From DATKUA01 sp965602675 (GTDB taxonomy: Bacteria > Acidobacteriota > DATKUA01), in contig CBFCZO010000003.1 in assembly GCA_965602675.1 (NCBI GenBank), positions 1 through 64,000 on the forward strand: a DNA stretch of 64,000 nt, written 5' to 3'. The notes beneath the pieces are model-generated. The model had not been told where the DNA came from and made no database searches. It saw only the letters and a program-made list of their open reading frames with translations. Both the position numbers and the translations under genes were made by a program. Of this stretch, positions 34,777-43,480 are shown piece by piece (within the stretch, counting starts at the first letter, position 1; the number at the start of each line of letters is the position of its first letter).

Positions 34777-36545
34777 CTATCCGCACCAGGCTGTCGCTCT
34801 GGTTCACCGTCGCGGCGTTGCTGCCCGCGGTCATCCTGGTGCTTTTCTCCGTTAGCGAAGCCGGCAGGCGTTTCCGCAGCCGGGCTATCGAAGAATTGAG
34901 ACAGGCGCAAGAGAGCGGTGAGCGCGAATTGGGGCAGTTCGGTGACGAGATTGCCGGTACGCTCGAGCGGGCGGTCGACAGCCCGATCGTCGAACAATTC
35001 TTACTTGAGGTGAACGGAGCCGGCGAGCAAGTCCCGAATCTCTTTCTTGCAGCTCAGGAGATCAATTCGGAGCTCGGATTGGGATTGGATTTCCTGGATT
35101 TTATACGCGATGACGGCACGGTCCTGAGCAGTCTTCAGTGGAAAGAATTTGCCGGGCACAGGGATTTGTACTGGGGTCAAATCACTGGGGCGCGTGACGG
35201 CGGAGTGATTGTCGGCCCGGTGCGCGTCGGCGAACGCGACAGGCTTGCATTGCGTGTCGTCCATCGCCGCAGCGGGATAACTGTGGTCGGCGGGGTGGAG
35301 GTCAATCAGAAGCTGCTCTCCCGCTTCTACACCGGCGCGCGGGGTCTCGTCTACCTGATAGACAGGGTGAACGACAGAGTGCTGAGCGAAGGCCTGACGG
35401 ACAGCGAGCGGCGCATGGCCGGGGAATTGGCTCGCCGTATAGCTTCCGACAGCGCGGTGCTCGGAGGAGAGGCCCCTAAGGGACGCTGGTCGCTCTCCTC
35501 GGGCGAGTATTTCGTTGGCGCGGTTCCGCTCGCTCAAGGCAGGGGCGAGGCGGTCGGCGCAGTGCTCTTTCTCTACCCTACGGGAGAGCTGGACGAGGCC
35601 GTAGCGGGCTTGCTCACCACATTCAGTCTGGCCGCGGCAGTGGGTGTCGGCCTCGCGCTGATACTGGGCTTCCTCGTTTCTCGGAACGTGGCCAAGCCGT
35701 TGAGGCAGCTGATTAATGGTTTTGAGCTTGTGGCATTGGGCGACTTTTCGGTGCGGTTGCGGCGTGGCCGCAGGCGCGACGAGATTGCAGGCCTGTTCGA
35801 GGAATTCAACGGCATGGCGGAGGACCTGGCCGAGCTGCGCGAGCGGCTGATGCGTACCGAAAGGGTGGCTGCGTGGCAGGAGGTAGCGCGCAAGGTCGCA
35901 CACGAGATCAAGAATCCGCTCTCGCCGATCCAACTATCGATTGAGACACTGCAGAAAGCACGCGAGCGACGCCATCCCGAGTTCGAGTCCATATTCAGCG
36001 AGTCCACGGAGACCATCCTCGAAGAGGTGGAAAAAATCCGCCGCATCGTACAGGAGTTCTCCGATTTTGCACGCATGCCGGAACCCGAATTCCGGCCCAC
36101 TGATCTGCGCGAAGTGTTCGAGAAGGTCTTGCGCCTGCTTACCCCGCGGATGGGCGGTATTGAGGTGGAAAAGCAGTTCGAATCCCTTCCCCCCATCAGC
36201 GTGGACGAGGATCAGATCGCCGGCCTGTTAACCAACCTGGTGCTCAACGCGATTGAGGCCATGGAGGGTGGTGGCAGGTTGATGTTAAAGCTGGAGTGGG
36301 CGAGGCAGCGCGCCCGCCGGGGGCGTTGGGTCCGGATGCTGGTGGCGGATAGCGGTTCCGGGATGAGCGAGAGCGTACGCCGGTCTATCTTCGCACCCTA
36401 TTTCACGACAAAGCCGGAGGGAACAGGCTTGGGGCTTGTAATCGCGCAGCGGATCGCCGAGCAACATCGTGGACGAATCTCTGTCGAAAGCGAGGAAGGC
36501 GGGGGCACGGTTGTCGAGGTCCTACTGCCGGAGAAGCGAGCGTGA
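34773..36545 (+). CDS. Sensor histidine kinase with periplasmic domain, orphan
   Basis: A 590-residue inner-membrane kinase. Span 1 is at about 9-28, a periplasmic sensor region at 30-275, span 2 at about 277-300, and HAMP at 300-350 (RNVAKPLRQLINGFELVALGD). The HisKA domain has His377 in VAHEIKNPLSP, and the HATPase domain has the N box LVLNAIEAMEGGG, DSGSGM and FTTKPEGTGLGL. The TTG start overlaps the SBP5-like stop by four bases, with GGGAGG upstream. No response regulator follows; the next gene converges after a terminator. The arrangement is close to NtrY-type kinases, but with an extracytoplasmic partner. The signal is unknown. Confidence 0.92.
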   Translation: MTIRTRLSLWFTVAALLPAVILVLFSVSEAGRRFRSRAIEELRQAQESGERELGQFGDEIAGTLERAVDSPIVEQFLLEVNGAGEQVPNLFLAAQEINSELGLGLDFLDFIRDDGTVLSSLQWKEFAGHRDLYWGQITGARDGGVIVGPVRVGERDRLALRVVHRRSGITVVGGVEVNQKLLSRFYTGARGLVYLIDRVNDRVLSEGLTDSERRMAGELARRIASDSAVLGGEAPKGRWSLSSGEYFVGAVPLAQGRGEAVGAVLFLYPTGELDEAVAGLLTTFSLAAAVGVGLALILGFLVSRNVAKPLRQLINGFELVALGDFSVRLRRGRRRDEIAGLFEEFNGMAEDLAELRERLMRTERVAAWQEVARKVAHEIKNPLSPIQLSIETLQKARERRHPEFESIFSESTETILEEVEKIRRIVQEFSDFARMPEPEFRPTDLREVFEKVLRLLTPRMGGIEVEKQFESLPPISVDEDQIAGLLTNLVLNAIEAMEGGGRLMLKLEWARQRARRGRWVRMLVADSGSGMSESVRRSIFAPYFTTKPEGTGLGLVIAQRIAEQHRGRISVESEEGGGTVVEVLLPEKRA

Positions 36546-36602
36546 GAGCTATGTTTTCCTTCCTGTCAATTACCATATTTATGGTGTAGCGAATAGATAA
36601 AT

Positions 36603-36630
36603 AGGCGGCGCCCCTGACGGAGCGCCGCCT
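36603..36630. terminator. Convergent terminator between kinase and FadL genes
   Basis: A nine-base stem AGGCGGCGC/GCGCCGCCT with a ten-base loop. On the minus strand it is followed by TATTTATCTATT and would end the FadL-like gene; on the plus strand it lies 58 bases past the kinase stop. The T tracts are weak. Confidence 0.65.
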
Positions 36631-36649
36631 CTGTCTCGCTAGGGAGATT

Positions 36650-37918
36650 CTAGAAGCTGTAAGTGAATCCCATGCCGATGATGAGGGCATGCGATTCGTA
36701 GGTCGCCGGGAACAGCGAAAATGTCGATGTGTGGTCGTTGAACATGAGGTATTGCAGCGCGAAGTCGAAAGCGACCCGCCCCCAGCAGCAAGATTCAACC
36801 GTATCGTAACCGATACCGAAAGTGAGTTCGTTGCGGTCTGCGTCGGGCAGCAACGGCTTGAGCGTGGCATCGGGGATCGCACCCTGATCGTAGATGTAAC
36901 CTGCGCGCAACGCCCAGAACGGATCGAGCATGTACTCGCCGCCTACCCTGAACGTAAAGGCGTCTTCCCAGTCGCTCGGGTCGACCGCGTCCAGCATATC
37001 GTTGTCGAGATCGAACTCTAGCGTCTCGAAGCTGCTCCAGCCGGTCCACTGAAGGTCGACCTGCATTTTGAATCTCTCCGCGGGCTTGAACGCAGTGCCA
37101 ACGACGAAGATCTGCGGCATCTTGATCGTCGTGCGGGCAGTCTGATCGTAAAAGATCGCGTCGATAGTGCCATCGACCAGCGCGATGCCGGTTCTCACAG
37201 GCGTGAAGTCGACGTCGCCCTCGTAGTCGATGCTGATCTCCGATTTGTAGGAGAAGCCGATGTTGAATTTCGGGCTGAATTTATAGAGCAAGCCCAGGTT
37301 GACGCCGTAGCCACTGCCTGTAGCATCCAATACAGTGTCGACGCCGACTGCCAGCGGCGGCAGAAGAGGCGAGATCGGTATCACAGCCAAGGAGTTGCGT
37401 GACAACTCGACCTTACTGCGGACGATATCAATGCCGGCTCCGATCGAGAGTTGATCGTTCACCTTGTAGGCGATGGTCGGCTGGAAATAGTAGGAGCGTA
37501 TTGCCGTGTGGTAGGAGAGCTGATTTCCGATCCAGCCAGCTGACCAGTCGCTGCTTAGGCCGAACGGTACAAAGAAGCCGAATCCGACAGCTATCTTGTC
37601 CGTCAGTTTCTTCGATAAAAATACGGTCGCTGGAAAAAGCGTATCGGTTGTGCCATCAATACTGGTGCCCATGATTTTAGCGGTGGTACTGGCGCTCACC
37701 GGGTGCATACCGATGTGAATATGCGTGCCCTCAAGGAAGGCAATACCAGCCGGATTATAGAAGACAGCCGTTACGTCATCGGCACGCCCGACAAAAGCTC
37801 CGGCCATTGCGGTCGCCTTGGCGCCATGCTCGTAGTAACCGAATCCCGACGCGAATAACGAAGCCGGCACCAGCAGCGCTATCGCCAGGGAAAGAGTGAT
37901 GATATACCTGTTTCGCAT
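36650..37918 (-). CDS. FadL/OMPP1/TodX-family outer-membrane channel
   Basis: A 422-residue exported protein with a signal peptide (MRNRYIITLSLAIALLVPASLFA). The N-terminal plug is typical: SGFGYYEHGAKATAMAGAFVGRADDVTAVFYNPAG, with NPAG as the family mark. The rest is a beta-barrel with alternating strands, ending in Phe (TYSF), the outer-membrane assembly signal. FadL channels take up long-chain fatty acids or other hydrophobic compounds. The ATG at 37918 has AGAGG eight bases upstream. A promoter and a leader of about 75 bases precede it. Confidence 0.92.
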   Translation of the reverse strand: MRNRYIITLSLAIALLVPASLFASGFGYYEHGAKATAMAGAFVGRADDVTAVFYNPAGIAFLEGTHIHIGMHPVSASTTAKIMGTSIDGTTDTLFPATVFLSKKLTDKIAVGFGFFVPFGLSSDWSAGWIGNQLSYHTAIRSYYFQPTIAYKVNDQLSIGAGIDIVRSKVELSRNSLAVIPISPLLPPLAVGVDTVLDATGSGYGVNLGLLYKFSPKFNIGFSYKSEISIDYEGDVDFTPVRTGIALVDGTIDAIFYDQTARTTIKMPQIFVVGTAFKPAERFKMQVDLQWTGWSSFETLEFDLDNDMLDAVDPSDWEDAFTFRVGGEYMLDPFWALRAGYIYDQGAIPDATLKPLLPDADRNELTFGIGYDTVESCCWGRVAFDFALQYLMFNDHTSTFSLFPATYESHALIIGMGFTYSF

Positions 37919-38000
37919 GCGTAAACCTCTCAGACTCCCTTTTCGCCCCCCTGCGGGACGATAGTTTAGATGAACAACATCCATTAGTATTTGATTGCCA

Positions 38001-38030
38001 AGTATAGCGGCGCTTTAATTATGCTGTAAA
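38001..38030 (-). promoter_or_regulatory. Sigma-70-type promoter for the FadL-like gene
   Basis: On the minus strand TTTACA (38025-38030), 18 bases, then TATACT (38001-38006). It lies 82 bases upstream of the ATG. Confidence 0.6.
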
Positions 38031-38061
38031 ACGTTTTTTACTCGTTCTTTACACAGGTGAT

Positions 38062-38679
38062 TCAATCGGTTCCCGCCAGACTCAGGAGTTTTTCTTTCAT
38101 GTCTTTGGAAATCGGCTTCTTGCCGATGTATATTGCCAGCAGCGCGTCGCCCAGGATGCGGTTGTTGATGTTCAGCAATTCCTCATCGTTGCCGGTCAGC
38201 TTGATCGTGCCGTCCGCCTCGAGGATCATCTCGGCGACATCGCCTTTTTTAATGTCCTGCATCGCATCGAGGAAGCTCTTGGCGTCGGCGGCGATCCGCT
38301 CGTCGCTTAACTTGATCGTTTTCTCGACGCCTTCGCGGATGGCTCCCTGCATCCTGCCCTTGCTCACGTCGCGGACGAACTTGAGCACGATTACTCTGTT
38401 ACCTTCGCAGGAGATGACAGCCTCCGACAGCCTGTCAATTGATGAGCCGCCTCCCAGTTCGGCTAGTTTGGCATCGACCGCCTGCTTATCGGCGTAAACG
38501 CCAACGCCGTAAACCTTAAACCAGAGTTTCTTTCTCGCTGCGACGCCGTACAGCTTTACCGGCGGGTCGCCCCATGTCTTGGAAAATGTTGTTTTGGTTG
38601 TCGGTTCCGTGACCGTGTCCTCGTCGCCGAGCGGAACGGTTAGAGCCAGGGCTATTGCGAACACAGCTAAACCAGTCAT
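38062..38679 (-). CDS. Chalcone-isomerase-like protein, exported
   Basis: A 205-residue protein. MTGLAVFAIALALTVPLG is a short signal-like segment. The body matches the chalcone isomerase-like (Chalcone_3) group found in bacteria: LYGVAARKKLWFKVYGVGVYA near the N-terminus, LKFVRDVSKGRM in the middle and a small C-terminal ILGDALLAIYIGKKPISK. Bacterial members are not flavonoid enzymes; most lack a defined role, and fatty-acid binding is one suggestion from the fold. The ATG at 38679 is preceded by a run of 14 G residues five bases away, in the ribosome-binding position. Confidence 0.8.
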   Translation of the reverse strand: MTGLAVFAIALALTVPLGDEDTVTEPTTKTTFSKTWGDPPVKLYGVAARKKLWFKVYGVGVYADKQAVDAKLAELGGGSSIDRLSEAVISCEGNRVIVLKFVRDVSKGRMQGAIREGVEKTIKLSDERIAADAKSFLDAMQDIKKGDVAEMILEADGTIKLTGNDEELLNINNRILGDALLAIYIGKKPISKDMKEKLLSLAGTD

Positions 38680-38684
38680 TATAT

Positions 38685-38698
38685 CCCCCCCCCCCCCC
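38685..38698. repeat. Homopolymer tract of 14 C (G on the minus strand)
   Basis: An uninterrupted run of 14. On the minus strand it reads G14, then ATATA, then the ATG of the chalcone-isomerase-like gene, placing it where the Shine-Dalgarno box belongs. Confidence 0.85.
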
Positions 38699-38796
38699 AG
38701 AAGCTGAATTATTCTGAGACTGGGAGACTCTAACACAGGCTGAGGCGGCGCTCAAGCACGGAGTAATATCGGGGGAGATGTCGGAGGGAGGCGATA

Positions 38797-39273
38797 TTAC
38801 AACTTCAACTCGCCGTGGAATCCGAATCGGACCGAGTTATCGACCAGGACGATCCTGCTCGGCCTAAAGCGGTAGAAGCGCACCGAGGAGACCTTTTCCT
38901 GCATTTCCGGATCCAATTGCAGTTCCTGCCTGAAAAAAACTTCCGTGAACGGGTAGCGCGAGAAGTAGCGCTTTTGGGCCTTTTCCAGGTCTGGGCCGTC
39001 GGCTAAAATCTCCGCTTTTCCGATCATCTGCAGGCCCTTGATTTCGTTCCAATCGGATGAGCTGGCATGGATGGCACCGGCGAGCTCGCCGTCCGCGTCT
39101 ATCGCCCTGCCGTGCCGTGACGAGGGATTGGTGACGAAATAAAGATCGTTGCCTTCCTGTGCGTAATAGACCGGAGCGGCCCACGGTCCGCCGGAATCGC
39201 TGGTGGAGAGGGTTATCACGTGCTGTTGCGACAGCAGTTCATCTATCTTTTTGCGCAGATCTTTGTCTTCCAT
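38797..39273 (-). CDS. Pyridoxamine 5'-phosphate oxidase-like flavin-binding protein
   Basis: A 158-residue split-barrel protein. The first strands read VITLSTSDSGGPWAAPVYYAQEGNDLYFVTNPSSRHGRAI, the usual start of PNPOx-like and YhbP/UPF0306-like proteins, and the end reads VRFYRFRPSRIVLVDNS. These proteins bind FMN or F420-like cofactors and often reduce small molecules; substrate unknown. The ATG at 39273 is chosen because AGGAG lies seven bases upstream. It is 151 bases downstream of the ABC-2 permease stop on the same strand, and that gap holds nothing I recognise. Confidence 0.85.
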   Translation of the reverse strand: MEDKDLRKKIDELLSQQHVITLSTSDSGGPWAAPVYYAQEGNDLYFVTNPSSRHGRAIDADGELAGAIHASSSDWNEIKGLQMIGKAEILADGPDLEKAQKRYFSRYPFTEVFFRQELQLDPEMQEKVSSVRFYRFRPSRIVLVDNSVRFGFHGELKL

Positions 39274-39424
39274 CAGCGTGCTCCTGCTTCTGCAGTAATG
39301 ATTACGATTCAAAACGGCATCAGCTTCCTGAAATCAAGATATGTTCCGCCGAGTGATGAGTGGGATGCAACCTGTTATTTGGATTTTTCTACCCGCAGGC
39401 GTGACAAGCAATCGCTGCCGGGAG

Positions 39425-40843
39425 TCAACGTACGTCGTAGCGGATGAAAAGCACGAAACCGAGCGTGTAGAAGATGATTGAGACGATGACCATCATCATC
39501 AGATCAATCAGCGCCAGGTTGATGCTTTCACCCAGCGACATATTCACGAAATGGAATTCCGGTATGCTGGTAATGTCGAGTTGTCCCTGCGCCGAAGGGC
39601 CGTGCCTGAATCCACCGCCTTGCCGTTCTTCTTTCTCTTCCTGCTCCTCGACATATTCAGTATAGCGCTCGCGGTAGTTGGTCAATTGCGAGAGGAAGTT
39701 CTCCTGGTTGTGAAAACCCGTGCCTGCCATGTTGAGACCGACGTATGTCAGTGCAGACGCGGGGGAAACGCGACTGATCGACATCGCCAGATTGGTGAGG
39801 TTCGCCTGCTGCTGTTTGAAGTCGGAATAAAGCTTTTCGTTCTGCTGGAGATATATTGGTTCCAATTCCTGACGAATGGTATTGCGAATCTCGCGCATTC
39901 TTCGCCAGCGCTCGTCGCGAGAAACAGTACCCTGGACCTTCTGGAATTCTTCGCTGGTTCTCTCCCATGTCTGTTGCCAGAAATCGCGCTGAAGCTGGAA
40001 CTGCTGGGCTCGCACCTCATTTATGCCCGGGATGGGATAGACCTCGTCGGCGATCATCATCGAGGCTTTGGGGATGACCAACACGAACAGCACCCAGACG
40101 AACAGCAGAATGAGGAAGCTTATGGCAGACTTTCTGGTGAGAGACGAAACGAATATCCCGGCGCTGAAGAAGGCGAGCATATAGAGGACATAGCTCAGAA
40201 TAAGCATGCTGAGCCTCGCCCAGTCGTCCCCGCTGAAGCTGACGTTGCCCAAGGTCATGATCAGCAGCAGCCCGACCAGAAGCGGGATCAGCAGCGGGAT
40301 GAGCAGGCTGATGAAGGAGCCGATCGATTTTCCGAGCAGATAGGTGTTGCGCGGTACCGGGTTGCTGAGGCAGAGCTTGAGTGTGCCGCTTTCTTTCTCG
40401 CCGCTGATTATGTCGTAGGTGAAAAGAATCGCGAAGAGCGAGATGACAATCTTGATGATGAACGTCAGATCGAGGTCACCGAAGATAGCGAAAATCGGAG
40501 CCGTGGAATAAATGCTGTCTTCCATGTGAGGGAAGTCGCCCTCCTTCACCGTGGCGGTGCGGCCGACCGATTCTTCCAGGCCCGAGGAGAAGATGCCCAG
40601 CGCCGTCGTGGGCTTGATCACCTTAATGCCGCTGCGGGCAGCGTCGTGCCAACTCCCGGCTTCCTGGAGATTGCCCCTGTTGATACTGATGATCTTCTGT
40701 TCTTCAGACAACTGGGCTTCATAGCGGCCGATGCCGGTGATTGTCGCGGCGATGACCAACAACGTGCAGACGATGAAAGTGACAACGAATTTGATCCCAT
40801 AGACGTTTTCGAGAATCTGTGTTCTGATCAGCGTTCCTAGCAT
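39425..40843 (-). CDS. ABC-2 type transporter permease, orphan
   Basis: A 472-residue membrane protein. It has one N-terminal span, a soluble extracytoplasmic segment (residues about 40-140), then a group of spans. DIISGEKESGTLKLCLSNPVPRN is the ABC-2 permease signature loop, followed by LLGKSIGSFISLLIPLLIPLL. A second extracytoplasmic region at about 275-430 (RDFWQQTWERTSEEF and so on) is helical. This layout resembles the ABC permeases of the DUF3526/gliding-associated group. No ATPase gene is next to it. GGAGG lies about 11 bases before the ATG. Confidence 0.85.
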   Translation of the reverse strand: MLGTLIRTQILENVYGIKFVVTFIVCTLLVIAATITGIGRYEAQLSEEQKIISINRGNLQEAGSWHDAARSGIKVIKPTTALGIFSSGLEESVGRTATVKEGDFPHMEDSIYSTAPIFAIFGDLDLTFIIKIVISLFAILFTYDIISGEKESGTLKLCLSNPVPRNTYLLGKSIGSFISLLIPLLIPLLVGLLLIMTLGNVSFSGDDWARLSMLILSYVLYMLAFFSAGIFVSSLTRKSAISFLILLFVWVLFVLVIPKASMMIADEVYPIPGINEVRAQQFQLQRDFWQQTWERTSEEFQKVQGTVSRDERWRRMREIRNTIRQELEPIYLQQNEKLYSDFKQQQANLTNLAMSISRVSPASALTYVGLNMAGTGFHNQENFLSQLTNYRERYTEYVEEQEEKEERQGGGFRHGPSAQGQLDITSIPEFHFVNMSLGESINLALIDLMMMVIVSIIFYTLGFVLFIRYDVR

Positions 40844-40909
40844 TATTTCTATACCTCCCCTAAAACAGATAGACACCGGAGTATCCGAAGGGTTAAGCCC
40901 TGAAGTACT

Positions 40910-41464
40910 CTATAAAGCCCATTTCAGGCTGCAGCCGATCGCCTGGTTTTCCGGCTTCGCCACCGGCTTGCCGGCGAGAAGGGCGTCAATTGCGTCCCGA
41001 AGGTCATGTTGCCTGGCGTCCTCAGGGGACCTCCAATTGTCATCCACCCGGCCGTGGTAGCGCAATATTCTTTCTTTATCGAAGACAAAAATCTCGGGCG
41101 TACACTGGGCGCCGTAGGCCCTGGCCGCCTTCTGGGATTCATCGCGCAGGTATGGAAAATTGAAGCCGATTTTGCGGGCGCGCTCGACCATTTGTCCAAA
41201 ACCGTCCTCGGGATATCCGCGCTCGTCGTTGCTGTTGATCGCCACAAGGTGGACGTCACGGTCGGCATAGTCGCGCTGGATAGCGATCAGGCGGTCTTCG
41301 TAGGCCTGGACATAGGGGCAATGGTTGCAGGTGAACATTACAACCATAATTTCGGCGTCAGTGAAGCTTTCGAGGCTGTAGGTGCTGCCGTCGACGCCGG
41401 GCAACCTGAAATCGGGCGCCCCGTCGCCGATCCTCAATTTGTTATCGTCAAGTTCCTGGTTCAT
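40910..41464 (-). CDS. Thioredoxin-fold, AhpC/TSA-like protein
   Basis: A 184-residue cytosolic protein. It has the redoxin opening GDGAPDFRLPGVDGSTYSL, the active site FTCNHCPYV (CxxC), and the cis-Pro stretch GAQCTPEIFVFDKER. The form with CNHCP belongs to a peroxiredoxin-like/thioredoxin group often of unknown physiological electron partner. The ATG at 41464 has GGAGG five bases upstream. It lies 66 bases before the ABC-2 permease gene and may share its transcript. Confidence 0.88.
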   Translation of the reverse strand: MNQELDDNKLRIGDGAPDFRLPGVDGSTYSLESFTDAEIMVVMFTCNHCPYVQAYEDRLIAIQRDYADRDVHLVAINSNDERGYPEDGFGQMVERARKIGFNFPYLRDESQKAARAYGAQCTPEIFVFDKERILRYHGRVDDNWRSPEDARQHDLRDAIDALLAGKPVAKPENQAIGCSLKWAL

Positions 41465-41539
41465 CGTGTCCTCCGAAGTCAATCAACGCTGTGAAGCACT
41501 TCTATCTACGAATCTGTATTGAAAAACATGCCGGATGGG

Positions 41540-41567
41540 TTGGCCGGGCGCGATGTGCTAGTATATC
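41540..41567 (+). promoter_or_regulatory. Candidate promoter for the GT2 gene
   Basis: TTGGCC at 41540-41545 and TATATC at 41562-41567, 16 bases apart, 33 bases upstream of the ATG at 41601. Confidence 0.4.
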
Positions 41568-41600
41568 TGCCAATCGGGGAGAGATTCAGAGTTCAGACAT

Positions 41601-42377
41601 ATGGCGGGCGAGACGATATCCGCGGTTCTGATTACCAAGAACGAAGAGGCGAACATAAAGCGCGCTCTGCACTCCGTCTCGTTTGCGGACGAAGTGATCG
41701 TGCTCGACGGCGAGAGCAACGACCGCACGGTGGAGATCTGCCGCGAGGCTGGAGCGCGGGTCGAAGTGAAGGAATGGGGCGGCTTTGTGGAGCAAAAGAA
41801 TGCCGCCTCGGAGCTTGCCTCGTGCGAATGGATACTCAGCATCGACGCCGACGAGCAGGTGCCCCCGGAGTTACGGGAAGAGGTAGAACGAGTTATCGCC
41901 TTGCCCGGCGAGAGCGTCGGCTTTTTCGTGCCCAGGAAAAACAATTACCTCGGGCGCTGGATCAGGCACTGCGGCTGGTATCCAGACTACCAGCTCAGGC
42001 TTTGGCGGCGCGGCCGGGGTAGCTGGGTGGGCGGCCGGGTGCACGAGCGCGTTGAGGTCGACGGCCCTGCCGGGCACTTGAAAGCGGCGCTGAACCACTT
42101 CAGCTACACCTCGATCGCCGGACATCTTGAGCGGATGAACCGCTACTCCGAACTGATCGCGCTGGATAAGCTGGAGAGAGGTGAGAAGGCCGGCCTGCTG
42201 GGTATGTTGTTCGCTGCGCCCTGGCATTTTTTAAGGCTTTATATACTCAGGGGCGGTATTCTAGACGGACTGCCCGGCCTCGTTGTTTCCGCAATGGGGG
42301 CGCACTACGCCTTTCTCAAGAAAGCGAAGCTATGGGAGCTTCAGCGTGGAGGGAAGGACCCGGGCGCACGGCAGTGA
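41601..42377 (+). CDS. Glycosyltransferase family 2, WaaE/KdtX-like
   Basis: A 258-residue GT-A enzyme. It has SAVLITKNEEANIKRAL, the diphosphate/metal motif in LSIDADEQVPPEL (DAD) and the acceptor region WIRHCGWYPDYQLRLWRRG, which together match the LPS core beta-1,4-glucosyltransferase WaaE group. Two hydrophobic helices near the C-terminus (LFAAPWHFLRLYI and onwards) suggest peripheral membrane attachment. It likely adds a sugar to LPS core or a similar glycolipid. A GT4 gene starts 35 bases after its stop. Confidence 0.88.
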   Translation: MAGETISAVLITKNEEANIKRALHSVSFADEVIVLDGESNDRTVEICREAGARVEVKEWGGFVEQKNAASELASCEWILSIDADEQVPPELREEVERVIALPGESVGFFVPRKNNYLGRWIRHCGWYPDYQLRLWRRGRGSWVGGRVHERVEVDGPAGHLKAALNHFSYTSIAGHLERMNRYSELIALDKLERGEKAGLLGMLFAAPWHFLRLYILRGGILDGLPGLVVSAMGAHYAFLKKAKLWELQRGGKDPGARQ

Positions 42378-42412
42378 GTGAATGATCAACCGCAAACCGT
42401 AAACGGATAATA

Positions 42413-43480
42413 ATGCGAGTTCTCCACGTAAATACCGAGCGGGGTTGGCGCGGCGGTGAAAGGCAGACCTTGTTGACACTCAAAGGCCTGTCATCGCGCG
42501 GGGTGGAGGTGGCTCTGGCGGCGCGACGCGGCGGCCGTCTCGCAGAAGCGGCGGAGGGCGAGGGCGTTGAGGTATTTCCCCTGAAAATGCGCAGCGGCGC
42601 GAATCCCATAACGGCGTTCAAGCTCGCGCGTATTGCTCGTCGCTTCGGAGCGGAGATAATCCATCTTCAGACAGCACACGCTGCATCGCTCGCGGTAATT
42701 GCGCGGCTTTTCGGCCTGAAGGCCCGGCTCGTCGCCTCCAGGCGCGTCGATTTTCCCGTGAAGAGTGCCTGGAAATACAACCGCATGCACCTGATAGCCG
42801 CGATAAGTGGCAAGATCAAGGATGTGCTGGTGGAAGGCGGAGTAGATACGGAGCGCATCAGGATTGTTCCATCCGGGATCCAAATCGATGTCAGCACCCC
42901 GCCTAACCTTGAGGAATCGAGGAAAGAACTAGCGGAATACGCACCTGTGCTAATCGGAACGATCGGGCACCTGGCCGACCATAAGGGTCATCGTTTTCTG
43001 TTGGATGCTTTACCAGCGATCATCGCCAAGGAGCCCAGCCTGAGGCTGGCGATTATCGGCGACGGCGAGTTGCGCGAGACTCTCGAGCGCCAGGCCAGCG
43101 ACCTGGGCATTGCTGATCACGTGCTGTTCACCGGCTTCCGGGAAGATGCTTCCGACCTGATCTGGAGCCTGGATCTGTTCGTGCTGCCGTCGGTTCTGGA
43201 AGGGCTCTGCACCACCTTGTTCGATGTGTTGTTACGCGGGGTACCGATAGTCGCCAGCGATGCCGGAGGGATCCCTGAAGCTCTCGACAACGGCCGTTAC
43301 GGCGCCTTGGTGCCGCCTGGAGATGCGCGCGCGCTTGCAGACCGTGTGGTTGCGATCTTAAGGGATGAAGCGGCAAAGAAGGCCATGACGGACGGCGCGG
43401 CCGAATGGGTGCGCGAACGCTTCAGCGTGGGTGCTATGGTCGATTCGACGGTTGAGCTTTACCGCGAAGTGCTGGGCTGA
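42413..43480 (+). CDS. Glycosyltransferase family 4
   Basis: A 355-residue GT-B enzyme. It opens with MRVLHVNTERGWRGGERQ, the group seen in LPS/glycolipid glycosyltransferases, and carries GHLADHKGHRFLLDALP, IGDGELRETLERQA and the E-x7-E segment SVLEGLCTTLFDVLLRGVPIVASDAGG. It pairs with the GT2 gene upstream and probably acts on the same glycan. Its last 22 bases overlap the 3' end of the opposite-strand lipoprotein gene. Confidence 0.9.
   Translation: MRVLHVNTERGWRGGERQTLLTLKGLSSRGVEVALAARRGGRLAEAAEGEGVEVFPLKMRSGANPITAFKLARIARRFGAEIIHLQTAHAASLAVIARLFGLKARLVASRRVDFPVKSAWKYNRMHLIAAISGKIKDVLVEGGVDTERIRIVPSGIQIDVSTPPNLEESRKELAEYAPVLIGTIGHLADHKGHRFLLDALPAIIAKEPSLRLAIIGDGELRETLERQASDLGIADHVLFTGFREDASDLIWSLDLFVLPSVLEGLCTTLFDVLLRGVPIVASDAGGIPEALDNGRYGALVPPGDARALADRVVAILRDEAAKKAMTDGAAEWVRERFSVGAMVDSTVELYREVLG

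Noticed and set aside
35001..35933. Minus-strand open frame opposite the histidine kinase
   Set aside because: Antisense to conserved HAMP/HisKA sequence; no recognisable protein.
39551..40840. Long plus-strand open frame opposite the ABC-2 permease
   Set aside because: It is antisense to a well-supported gene and has no domain or ribosome-binding evidence; high GC keeps opposite-strand frames open.
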